A stretch of DNA of 64,000 nucleotides from Nibrella saemangeumensis. Its GTDB lineage: Bacteria; Bacteroidota; Bacteroidia; Cytophagales; Spirosomataceae. This document shows positions 8,073 through 15,939 of the stretch, piece after piece (positions within the stretch are counted from its first letter, which is position 1; the number at the start of each line of letters is the position of its first letter). The stretch is taken from contig NZ_BAABHD010000012.1 in assembly GCF_039541915.1 (NCBI RefSeq), forward strand, positions 159,357 through 223,356, written 5' to 3'. The notes beneath the pieces are model-generated. The model saw nothing but the letters and a program-made list of their open reading frames with translations, had not been told where the DNA came from and made no database searches. A program made the position numbers and the translations under genes.

Positions 8073-8651
8073 CTAATAATCATCCATATCGTACGCGTCG
8101 CCGTAGCGTGGGCTGAAATCATCCTCATCATCCCCGTTTTGACTGGAATTACCGCCCACGCCTTTAAAGGTCAGCGCTTTCTTCAGGATCATGATCTGGC
8201 CCGCGTGGTACAGGTCGTGGGTGATAATGCCGTGCAGCATATCGTAATAGGTATAATCCCGGCCCGGCACGATGTCTTCCAGGAATTCATCATCATCGCG
8301 CTTGTCCAACTCGTTAATCAGTTCCTCCTGGCTGAGACTCAGTTCCATCTGGAGGGCCTCCCACTCAAAAGCGTCGATCTTCTGGTTGGGTGAACCAAAG
8401 TTCTTTTCGGGCGTGGTAATGTCAAAGGTAGCGTCGCCCTGCATTTTCTTGACACAGAAGATCCGCCAGCTTGTCATGTGAAAGACCAGTTCGGCAATGG
8501 AGTGCGTATTGGGCGTAATTTTACGGCCCGCCATCTCGGGCGAAACGCCCCGCAGGACCTCCACCACCGACGGCCCATGCCAGGCCTCTTCGCCCTCGTA
8601 GGTTGTGTTGAGTAGATCTATAATCCGGATTAATTCGTCGTTCTGAACCAT
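8073..8651 (-). CDS. DinB-family protein
   Basis: A 192-residue four-helix-bundle protein of the DinB/YfiT type. The three metal-binding positions are suggested by His in HSIAELVFHMTSWR (about 47-60) and by HGIITHDLYHAGQIMIL (about 143-159). Members include metal-dependent thiol transferases and damage-induced proteins of unknown reaction. The C-terminal ~25 residues are acidic and disordered-looking. It is the first gene of the long minus-strand run, divergent from the ECF sigma gene with a palindrome in the shared upstream region. Confidence 0.82.
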   Translation of the reverse strand: MVQNDELIRIIDLLNTTYEGEEAWHGPSVVEVLRGVSPEMAGRKITPNTHSIAELVFHMTSWRIFCVKKMQGDATFDITTPEKNFGSPNQKIDAFEWEALQMELSLSQEELINELDKRDDDEFLEDIVPGRDYTYYDMLHGIITHDLYHAGQIMILKKALTFKGVGGNSSQNGDDEDDFSPRYGDAYDMDDY

Positions 8652-8792
8652 AGGTATTGTCTTGCTTAAACGGCCCCAGCCTCCTGGCCGGAACCCAAAA
8701 GCAAAGGTAATTCATTCTCTATGTCAATGCGAAAAATTGGGCAAATCATTATCTGATGACCCAACCGGGCCAGTTGGTTTCCCGGCATAAAC

Positions 8793-8823
8793 CCATTAAA
8801 AGCCCCGAATTTGCTTTTAATGG
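8793..8823. promoter_or_regulatory. 11-bp palindrome in a divergent promoter region
   Basis: CCATTAAAAGC (8793-8803) and GCTTTTAATGG (8813-8823) are perfect inverse repeats around a 9-base centre. The site lies between two genes that read away from each other (DinB-like at 8651, ECF sigma at 8927), so it cannot be an ordinary terminator. It could be an operator or cruciform site. A second, weaker inverted pair (CCGGG/CCCGG, 8765-8785) lies next to it. Confidence 0.45.
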
Positions 8824-8926
8824 CTTGTTAACTAAAGCTTAACTTCAATTTAAGTTGCTCAGATGAGAATTGTTTCACCTTTACAATCAAATCAACCAAT
8901 GGTCATAACGGAGAACACTACCGCTC

Positions 8927-9475
8927 ATGAATACCCACCCGAAAGACGAAGACCTCATCAGAGCCTATTTGGAGACAAGCCACCACAAATGCTTTGAAAT
9001 TCTCTACAACCGCTATGCCGGTAAGGTGTACCGGCGCTGCCTGTCGCTGACGAAAGACCCGGAGCAGGCGCAGGACTTCACCCAGGATGTGTTTGTGCGG
9101 GTGCTGGCCAATCTGGAACGGTTTAAAGAAAAATCGACCTTTTCGACCTGGCTCTATTCTATTACCTACAACTACTGCATGGACCAGCTCCGGCGCTCAG
9201 GCCGTACTACGCTGATACCACTGGAGGAGTATCACTGCGATTCGCTCACCGACACCGATGATGCCTGGATCATTGAAACGAACCACCAGACCCTGAACCA
9301 GGCCCTGGAAACCATGCACCCGGAAGAAGTGCAGGTGCTGCGCCTGAAATACGTACAGGGGCTGGAGATTGATGAGATTGCCCGGCAGATAAACGTCCGG
9401 AATTCGGCCGTGAAGATGCGGCTCAAGCGCACCCGCGATAAGCTCCGCAAGAAATGCCTGGCGATGGCTGCCTGA
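8927..9475 (+). CDS. ECF-family RNA polymerase sigma factor
   Basis: A 182-residue protein with sigma region 2 (about 22-92, including AQDFTQDVFVRVL and FSTWLYSITYNYCMDQLRR) and region 4 (about 125-175, including GLEIDEIARQINVRNSAVKMR). It has the length and order of extracytoplasmic-function sigma factors that redirect RNA polymerase to a stress or nutrient regulon. No anti-sigma gene follows: the next gene is convergent, with only 8 bases between the stop codons. Its regulon cannot be read from this window. Confidence 0.93.
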   Translation: MNTHPKDEDLIRAYLETSHHKCFEILYNRYAGKVYRRCLSLTKDPEQAQDFTQDVFVRVLANLERFKEKSTFSTWLYSITYNYCMDQLRRSGRTTLIPLEEYHCDSLTDTDDAWIIETNHQTLNQALETMHPEEVQVLRLKYVQGLEIDEIARQINVRNSAVKMRLKRTRDKLRKKCLAMAA

Positions 9476-9483
9476 CCCGCCCG

Positions 9484-10278
9484 TCAGTTGATGTTCAGAC
9501 CGACGGTCAAGCCCAGCCAGGGTTTGTTGCGGTACATCCAGAAGCGGTTGTTCCGGTCGGCCAGGTTCTCGAAGCCCAGCGCCAGACCGGCCGTGATGGC
9601 CCGGTAGCCCAGAATAGCCGCCACCCCATAATTGACTCCCAGGGCCTCGTACTCGCTCGACACCTGCGCGCCAGTGTTGTAATCATATACCCGCACCGGG
9701 TCCATGCTGACAAAGCCTCCCGCCCCGAAGCTGAACGACTGAATCTCGGAGCGTCGCTCGCGCCGGAAATACACGCTGCGGTGCCGCCCCAGATCGTAGC
9801 GTATACCGGTGTACAACCCCAAATTGGGGGTGGTTGTGAGCTCACCCGGATTTCCCTGCTGCCCGAACCGGTACTTAAACGGCACCGTAAAGAGGTCGAT
9901 GTCAAACGAAGTCAGGTGGTAACGGAACCACGGGCTTTTTTCGTCGATACCGTTTGGCCGGGCATGGTAGTGTACCAGCAGCACGGCCAGGGAATCTGAC
10001 TGGTCGAGCGTACGCGGATTCTGGTCCGGCAACGGCAGGGCAGCCGTCACAAATTCAGCAAACAGGGTATCATTCCGCTCATAAAGCGCGGCTTTGGCCG
10101 GCCGGCTGAGTTCTTTGGGCTGCACCGTGCCGTTCCTGTCCTGGGCATATACGGTCTGCCGGCCGCCCACCAGATACACCTGATTCAGGCTGAAAATATC
10201 CGAGCGTTTGCGGATCGAGGTGCAGGCCCCCAGGCTTACCGAGAGGCTGATTAGCAGGATGGCGTATGCCTGTTTCAT
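9484..10278 (-). CDS. Outer-membrane-type lipoprotein of unknown function
   Basis: The start was placed at the ATG at 10278 because it gives a signal peptide with lipobox (MKQAYAILLISLSVSLGAC). The longer frame upstream lacks one. The 264-residue product is rich in alternating aromatic and polar residues (SVYFRRERR, GYRAITAGLALGFENL) and ends in GLTVGLNIN, typical of beta-barrel or beta-sandwich envelope proteins. The family is not recognised. It converges on the ECF sigma gene with an 8-base gap. Confidence 0.7.
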   Translation of the reverse strand: MKQAYAILLISLSVSLGACTSIRKRSDIFSLNQVYLVGGRQTVYAQDRNGTVQPKELSRPAKAALYERNDTLFAEFVTAALPLPDQNPRTLDQSDSLAVLLVHYHARPNGIDEKSPWFRYHLTSFDIDLFTVPFKYRFGQQGNPGELTTTPNLGLYTGIRYDLGRHRSVYFRRERRSEIQSFSFGAGGFVSMDPVRVYDYNTGAQVSSEYEALGVNYGVAAILGYRAITAGLALGFENLADRNNRFWMYRNKPWLGLTVGLNIN

Positions 10279-10464
10279 TCGTTTGTTATTCCATATTTCC
10301 TTCCACTCTCCGCGCTTCCTGTCTCCACCGCCCGAAAATACAGCCTCGGCACAGAATGCGTTATTTTTTCTTTCCACCGGCAAAATTTTAAACCGCCCGT
10401 CAACGGCCATTCGTTTTTTCGGTAATTTGGACAAAAGATCATTCGTTCCTTCTTAACTAATCCT

Positions 10465-13400
10465 ATGAAGCAGTATTTACCTGGCGTATCGGCCGGCCTC
10501 TGTTTGCTGACGGGTATGCTATGGCTGACGGCCCCGTCGGATGGCCTTGGGCAGACCCGAAGAGCCGCGCAAAAAGGGAAACCGGCGGCAGCCATCACCT
10601 CATCAATGGGCTCACCCCAACTGTACAGCGGCCTTCGGTGGCGCAATATTGGTCCGTTCCGGGCGGGCCGTTCGCTGGCGGTTGCGGGTCACCCGGACCA
10701 ACCTCTCACCTACTACTTCGGTGCCACTGGCGGGGGCGTCTGGAAAACCATCGACGGCGGCAGCAACTGGTTCCACATTTCCGACAGCACCTTCCAGTCC
10801 TCATCCGTGGGGGCGATCACGGTGGCTCCCTCCGACCCCAATATTCTTTATGTGGGTATGGGTGAGGCCGAAATCCGGGGCAATATCTCCTACGGCGATG
10901 GCGTCTATAAATCGATCGACGCCGGTAAGACCTGGAAGCACATGGGCCTGAAACTGGCCGACGCCATCGGCAACATTGAGGTGCATCCGCAAAACCCGGA
11001 TCTGGTGTACCTGGCTGCGCTGGGTAACCCATACGCGCCCAATCCGGACCGGGGGGTGTTCCGCTCCAGAGATGGGGGGAAATCCTGGCAGAAGATCCTG
11101 TTTAAGAACGACAGCACCGGAGCGGCTGTGGTGAAGATGGATCCGAACAACCCCTCTATCCTGTACGCATCCCTCTGGCAGGCTTACCGCACCCCGTATT
11201 CGATGAGCAGTGGTGGGCCCGGCTGCGGACTGTATAAATCCACCGACGGGGGCGATACCTGGGTGTCGTTGAACAACCGGCCGGGTATGCCCAAAGGGCT
11301 GCTGGGTAAAATCGGCATTACGGTATCACCCGCCAACTCGAACCGACTGTACGCCATGATCGAAAACGCGAAGGGTGGCCTGTACCGCTCCGACGATGCC
11401 GGCAATACCTGGCAACTCATCAACGAAGACAAAAACCTCTGGCAGCGGCCCTGGTACTATATGATGCTGGCCGCCGATCCGCAGAACGAAAACGGCCTCA
11501 TCGTGCTCAACGTCAATGCCCTGAAATCGTACGATGGCGGAAAAACGTTCCAGAATGTACCCGTCCACCACGGTGATACCCACGATATCTGGTGGAACCC
11601 CAGAAATCCGCTGAACTTCATCATCGGCGACGATGGCGGGGGCGAAGTAACCTTCAACGGCGGGGCGACCTTCTCCGATATCGACATTCCTACCGCGCAG
11701 TTTTACCATGTGGCGCTGGACAACGACTTTCCGTACAATGTCTACGGTGCCCAGCAGGACAACAGTTCGCTGCGCATCGCCAGCCGCAATACCGATTTTG
11801 GCATCGGCCCGAACGACTGGTTTCCCGTAGCCGGGGCCGAATCGGGCTACATCACGCCCGACCCGACGAACCCGAATATCACCTATGGCGGTAACTACGA
11901 CGGCTTCCTGTCCCGCTACGACAAAGCCACCGACCAGAACCAGGTCGTAAACGTTTATCCGGAATATGGGATGGGGGCCCCGGCGTCGCTGCGGAAGTAC
12001 CGCTTCCAGTGGACCTACCCGATTGTATTTTCCCCTCATGATCCGAAAGTACTGTACGTTACCTCGCAGCACGTACACCGCAGCACCGACAACGGCCACA
12101 CCTGGGAAGACATCAGCCCCGACCTGACCCGCAATGATCCCAAAACCCAGGGGGAAACCGGTGGCCCCATCACGAAAGACATCACGGGGGCCGAGACCTA
12201 CCCCACGGTGTTCACCTTTGCCGAATCGCCCGTGGAGAAGAATGTGTTCTGGGCCGGCTCCGACGACGGGCTCATGCACATCAGCCGCGACGGAGGCAAA
12301 AACTGGCAGAATATTACCCCGCCCACGTCGCTGATTGCCGCGGGATCGCTGATGAGTATCGTGCACCCCTCCGATCATATGCCCGGCAAAGCGTACCTGG
12401 CGGCCAACCGGTACCAGAATGGCGACCGCCGGCCCTACCTGTTCCGCACCACTGACTACGGCAAAACCTGGACACCCATTACCGCCGGTATTCCGGCCGA
12501 TGAGTATTGCCGGGTCGTGCGCGAAGACCCCAACAAACCAGGGCTACTGTTTTCCGGGACCGAACGGGGCATCTATGTGTCGTTTAACGATGGTGGCTCG
12601 TGGCAGAAACTAAACCAGAACCTGCCGATTACGCCCATTCGGGATTTGCAGATCCACAAGCAGGAAAAAGATCTGGTGGTCGCCACGCACGGCCGCTCGT
12701 TCTGGATCATGGATGATATTACCCCGCTGCACGAGATCATGGATAAGCAGAAAACCGGTCTGGCCAATATGCACCTGTTCAAGCCCCGCCATGCCTACCG
12801 GATGCTGGGCGGTAGTGTGCAGCAGGCCATCCCGACGGTGGGCGAAAATGCACCAAACGGCGTTCTTGTCCGCTATTACCTGAAGAACCAGCCAGCGAAA
12901 GAACTGAAGCTACAGTTTGTAACCGCCAACGGCGACAGCATCATTTCCTACTCCAGCCTGAAGGACCGGAAAGGCCAGCCCCTGAAAATCTCGAAAGACT
13001 TCTACGAAGATTCGACGCTGGTGCGGCCGGGGCTGATCCCGGCCAAACCGGGGATGAACGTCTTTGTGTGGGATATGCGCTACCCCGACGCCACAGCCGT
13101 AGAGGGCACTAATGTGATGTGGACCGGCCGGGGTATCGGCGCGAAAGCCATTCCGGGAACCTACAAAGTACGGCTGCTGCTGGGCGACTCGCTGGTGCAG
13201 GAGCAAACGTTCGAGATCCGCAAAGACCCGCGCCTGAAGACCACCGATGCTGAGTACCAGGAGCAGTTTGCGTTTATCCAGAAGATCAACAACAAGCTGT
13301 CGGAAACGCACCGGGGCATTAACCAGATCCGCCAGATACGGAATCAGATCAACGGCTACCTGAACGCGATGAAGGATACTGCCATGGTAAGCCGGTTCAA

Positions 13401-13716
13401 ACCCCTGACCAAGCCGATGCTGGACGAACTCGATCAGCTAGAATCTACGCTGATGCAACCCAAAGCGAAAGCGTTCCAGGACCTGCTGGCCTATCCTATC
13501 CGGCTAAACGACAAACTGGCGGGGGTAGCCTCGGCGGTAGCTTCGGCGGATACAAAGCCTACGAAGGCATCGTACGTCGTATATGAGTCGCTGGCGGGCC
13601 AGATTGACGCAGCCCTCGCCAAGCTGAAAGACCTGGTTAACAAACGCGTTCCGGCCTTTAACCAGATGGTGGCGGAACAAAAAATACCCGCTATTGTGCT
13701 GGATAGCAAAGGCTAG
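10465..13716 (+). CDS. Exported Asp-box beta-propeller protein (VPS10/BNR, sialidase-like fold)
   Basis: A 1,083-residue protein with a signal peptide (about 1-30). At least nine Asp-box motifs of the form S/T-x-D-x-G-x-T-W are visible (TIDGGSNW, SIDAGKTW, SRDGGKSW, STDGGDTW, SDDAGNTW, STDNGHTW, SRDGGKNW, TTDYGKTW), marking one or two propellers across about 45-760. A C-terminal ~300 residues without Asp boxes contain a predicted beta domain and a helical tail. Relatives are often labelled glycosyl hydrolase, but the sialidase Arg triad is not evident, so enzymatic activity should not be assumed. It is a single-gene unit ended by a strong bidirectional terminator. Confidence 0.85.
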   Translation: MKQYLPGVSAGLCLLTGMLWLTAPSDGLGQTRRAAQKGKPAAAITSSMGSPQLYSGLRWRNIGPFRAGRSLAVAGHPDQPLTYYFGATGGGVWKTIDGGSNWFHISDSTFQSSSVGAITVAPSDPNILYVGMGEAEIRGNISYGDGVYKSIDAGKTWKHMGLKLADAIGNIEVHPQNPDLVYLAALGNPYAPNPDRGVFRSRDGGKSWQKILFKNDSTGAAVVKMDPNNPSILYASLWQAYRTPYSMSSGGPGCGLYKSTDGGDTWVSLNNRPGMPKGLLGKIGITVSPANSNRLYAMIENAKGGLYRSDDAGNTWQLINEDKNLWQRPWYYMMLAADPQNENGLIVLNVNALKSYDGGKTFQNVPVHHGDTHDIWWNPRNPLNFIIGDDGGGEVTFNGGATFSDIDIPTAQFYHVALDNDFPYNVYGAQQDNSSLRIASRNTDFGIGPNDWFPVAGAESGYITPDPTNPNITYGGNYDGFLSRYDKATDQNQVVNVYPEYGMGAPASLRKYRFQWTYPIVFSPHDPKVLYVTSQHVHRSTDNGHTWEDISPDLTRNDPKTQGETGGPITKDITGAETYPTVFTFAESPVEKNVFWAGSDDGLMHISRDGGKNWQNITPPTSLIAAGSLMSIVHPSDHMPGKAYLAANRYQNGDRRPYLFRTTDYGKTWTPITAGIPADEYCRVVREDPNKPGLLFSGTERGIYVSFNDGGSWQKLNQNLPITPIRDLQIHKQEKDLVVATHGRSFWIMDDITPLHEIMDKQKTGLANMHLFKPRHAYRMLGGSVQQAIPTVGENAPNGVLVRYYLKNQPAKELKLQFVTANGDSIISYSSLKDRKGQPLKISKDFYEDSTLVRPGLIPAKPGMNVFVWDMRYPDATAVEGTNVMWTGRGIGAKAIPGTYKVRLLLGDSLVQEQTFEIRKDPRLKTTDAEYQEQFAFIQKINNKLSETHRGINQIRQIRNQINGYLNAMKDTAMVSRFKPLTKPMLDELDQLESTLMQPKAKAFQDLLAYPIRLNDKLAGVASAVASADTKPTKASYVVYESLAGQIDAALAKLKDLVNKRVPAFNQMVAEQKIPAIVLDSKG

Positions 13717-13778
13717 AAAAGGGGGTAACCGCAAAACCGGTAACCCTTCGACGAAGCATAAGTCTATACGATGCACGC

Positions 13779-13826
13779 AAAAGGCGCAGGCTGACCAGCA
13801 ATTGCTGGTCAGCCTGCGCCTTTTTT
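13779..13826. terminator. Bidirectional terminator between convergent genes
   Basis: A perfect 23-bp palindrome (13779-13801 with 13802-13824) has A-run and T-run on its two ends. It serves the propeller gene from the left and the acylphosphatase-like gene from the right. Confidence 0.9.
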
Positions 13827-13841
13827 GACTGGCTAACGGAA

Positions 13842-14114
13842 TTACCGCATCTCCAGAAAGCGGTCGTATCCCTGAAGCGCCCCTTCCTCCACATCTACCT
13901 GGCTGACCCGGGTCCCCTCCGGTCCCTGCTCACACCACTGTAAATAGGCTTCGAGCTGCTCCGGCTCCCCTTCGACCTCTATGTGCAGGTTGCCATCCTC
14001 CTCGTATTGGGCCGTACCGTTCAGGCCCAGCTTTTCGGCTTTTTGCCGGGCTTCCTGCCGAAACAGCGTACCCTGCAAATCACCGGCTATGCGAATAATC
14101 AGGTTCTTTTTCAT
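13842..14114 (-). CDS. Acylphosphatase-like protein lacking the catalytic Asn
   Basis: A 90-residue protein with the acylphosphatase alpha/beta sandwich signature: GDLQGTLFRQ (about 11-20, with the phosphate-binding Arg19) followed by KLGLNGTAQYEEDG. In active enzymes that second block reads close to G-W-V-x-N, and the Asn positions the water. Here Tyr37 takes the Asn position and the Trp is Thr. The fold call is sound, but hydrolysis of acyl phosphates is doubtful and a binding role is possible. Single gene, convergent to the propeller gene. Confidence 0.75.
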   Translation of the reverse strand: MKKNLIIRIAGDLQGTLFRQEARQKAEKLGLNGTAQYEEDGNLHIEVEGEPEQLEAYLQWCEQGPEGTRVSQVDVEEGALQGYDRFLEMR

Positions 14115-14318
14115 CGTATTTGTTTTGGTACAGTAACCCGTTCCGGCCTCAGAAGTTTTTGGTTTCGTTGGGGTTTAAAGGGAATTTTCGGATAGCTGAA
14201 CAAATCCCCGTACGGTACAGACCTGTCAGCGCCACTGCCATACCGCCGAGGTTATTCTGCAGCCTATGATTCTTTATACAAAAACTTTTAAATTCACAGA
14301 TTGAAATCCCTAACCGTT

Positions 14319-14903
14319 ATGACACGTACCCTTTCTGCCTTTTTTTACCGCATTGCCTCCTGGAAGACGCTGCTGGTGGCCATCCCCTTCTATATGGTTT
14401 TTCCGGCGTACTTTCTTAAAACAATTGAGGAGAATCTGAACGCCTATGCGGGTAAGGCCATCGGCCCCGTTGACCTGCTGATTGCCAATACGGATCCCGA
14501 TAAGATTCTGGAAATGGTTGCTATGTACGGACCGGAAGGCCGCCCCTACTATGCCTTTGGCGTGTTGACCGCCGATGTAGCGTATCCGGTCATTTATACG
14601 TTTCTGCTGGGCGTGGCTTTGTCGCTGCTGTTCCGGTCCAGAACCTATACGCCTTTTTACTGGGTTAATCTGATTCCGGTGGCGGCCATGCTCTTTGACT
14701 TACTGGAAAATGCCTGTATCGTGACCCTGCTCAACACCTACCCGGATGCGTCGCGTTCGGTGGCTATCCTGTGCATGGTTTTTTCCAATCTGAAATGGGG
14801 CGGCTTTGCGCTATCCCTGGGGTTAATCCTGTACGGCCTGGTTCGGTTGCTGATGAGACAATTCAGTCGCTCCAGCCAATCCAGCCGAACCGAATCCATA
14901 TAA
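14319..14903 (+). CDS. Four-helix integral membrane protein, unknown
   Basis: The ATG at 14319 is preferred over an in-frame TTG at 14301, giving 194 residues. Four hydrophobic segments are visible: about 17-35 (TLLVAIPFYMVFPAYF), 85-110, 118-138 (VNLIPVAAMLFDLLENACIV) and 150-175. A short periplasmic or cytosolic loop lies between the first two. The C-terminus is Ser-rich. No family is recognised with confidence. It stands alone, convergent with the sugar isomerase-like gene. Confidence 0.6.
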   Translation: MTRTLSAFFYRIASWKTLLVAIPFYMVFPAYFLKTIEENLNAYAGKAIGPVDLLIANTDPDKILEMVAMYGPEGRPYYAFGVLTADVAYPVIYTFLLGVALSLLFRSRTYTPFYWVNLIPVAAMLFDLLENACIVTLLNTYPDASRSVAILCMVFSNLKWGGFALSLGLILYGLVRLLMRQFSRSSQSSRTESI

Positions 14904-14961
14904 AAACCCGGCTTACCAGAGGCTGTTGGGCCATAGTGAGATCAAAAGTCAAAAGGTGATA

Positions 14962-15900
14962 TCAGGCCAGCGGGATCTGAGCCTCGGCTGCTTTCTGCAT
15001 GACATGCTGTCGGGCTTCGGTGTATTCGTCGGCCGTGCGCAAATGCTCCAGCATAAACGGCACCGGCTGCGGCAACGCGGTGACATTGCGCAGGTACGTG
15101 ATATAATCAAGGCCACCCCGGCCGGGCATGGTCTCGGCCAGATGGGCATCTTTTCCGACTACATCTTTACCGTGTACCGATACGACCCAGCGACCCAGTT
15201 TTTTAAATGTCTCGTTGATGAGCGCGGTATTGTTGTAGTAGCGGTCGGGGGAGTTAACGATGTTAGCAATGTCGACATGCGCCCCAAAGGCCGGGCGGTC
15301 GATGGCTTTAAGGAATTTCAGGTATGAATCGGGTCCGTCGGGCAGGCTCCAGCCCATCATTTCGAGGGAGAATTTAGCCCGCTTTGGTTTCACGGCATCA
15401 ATTACTTTCCGGCAGTTTTCGACGGTCGCGTCGAAAAACTCTTTTGACACGTTCCGGGCGTCGGGACCGTCCCATTTTTTTGGGTTGTACGAACCGGCAA
15501 TGTTCACGCAGGTAAGTGCCCCTACGGCATCAGCCAGCGCCAGCCGTTCGGTCACGTAGGTCAGGTTCTTTGCCCGTTTTTCGGGGTCCAGATCCAGCAT
15601 GTTGACCCACGCGCCTACTTCGGCAATGACCACGTTTTGCTCCGCAAAGGCTTTTTCGAACGCCCGGATTTTGGCACTATCCTTCCCGTCAACCGCCGGC
15701 ACATAGGCGGCACTGTAGCCCAGCCGCCGGTGTTCCCGCGCCAGTTCGGCGGGATCGTCGCTTTTCAGGAAGATAGGACCACCCAGCCGCAGGGCATTGG
15801 GGGCGGTTTTTGACAAAGCGGTACCGGACACCATCAGACTACCCGTCAGCAGGGCAGTTGATTGCAGAAAGGTACGGCGCGGGAGTGTATTGTCTCTCAT
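14962..15900 (-). CDS. Exported TIM-barrel sugar phosphate isomerase/epimerase-like protein
   Basis: A 312-residue protein with a twin-arginine leader (RRTFLQSTALLTGS, about 8-21) and an AP-endonuclease-2-type TIM barrel. Metal-ligand type residues are visible in FSLEMMGW (Glu), HVDIANIVN (His/Asp), SVHGKDVV (His) and the C-terminal MLEHLRT (Glu). Tat export fits folding with a metal before transport. In Bacteroidota such periplasmic xylose-isomerase-like proteins often act on unusual or oxidised sugars. It is the last gene of the minus-strand catabolic cluster. The exact reaction is unknown. Confidence 0.8.
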   Translation of the reverse strand: MRDNTLPRRTFLQSTALLTGSLMVSGTALSKTAPNALRLGGPIFLKSDDPAELAREHRRLGYSAAYVPAVDGKDSAKIRAFEKAFAEQNVVIAEVGAWVNMLDLDPEKRAKNLTYVTERLALADAVGALTCVNIAGSYNPKKWDGPDARNVSKEFFDATVENCRKVIDAVKPKRAKFSLEMMGWSLPDGPDSYLKFLKAIDRPAFGAHVDIANIVNSPDRYYNNTALINETFKKLGRWVVSVHGKDVVGKDAHLAETMPGRGGLDYITYLRNVTALPQPVPFMLEHLRTADEYTEARQHVMQKAAEAQIPLA

Positions 15901-15939
15901 GGATTTATCAGCTAATCAGCTATAAGGTTCGTGCAGCGG

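Noticed and set aside
11326..12378. 350-codon open frame on the minus strand inside the Asp-box propeller gene
   Set aside because: It lies fully opposite a gene with a signal peptide and repeated Asp boxes. Its translation is Val/Gly/His/Arg-rich with no motif, as expected for the shadow of a GC-rich gene.
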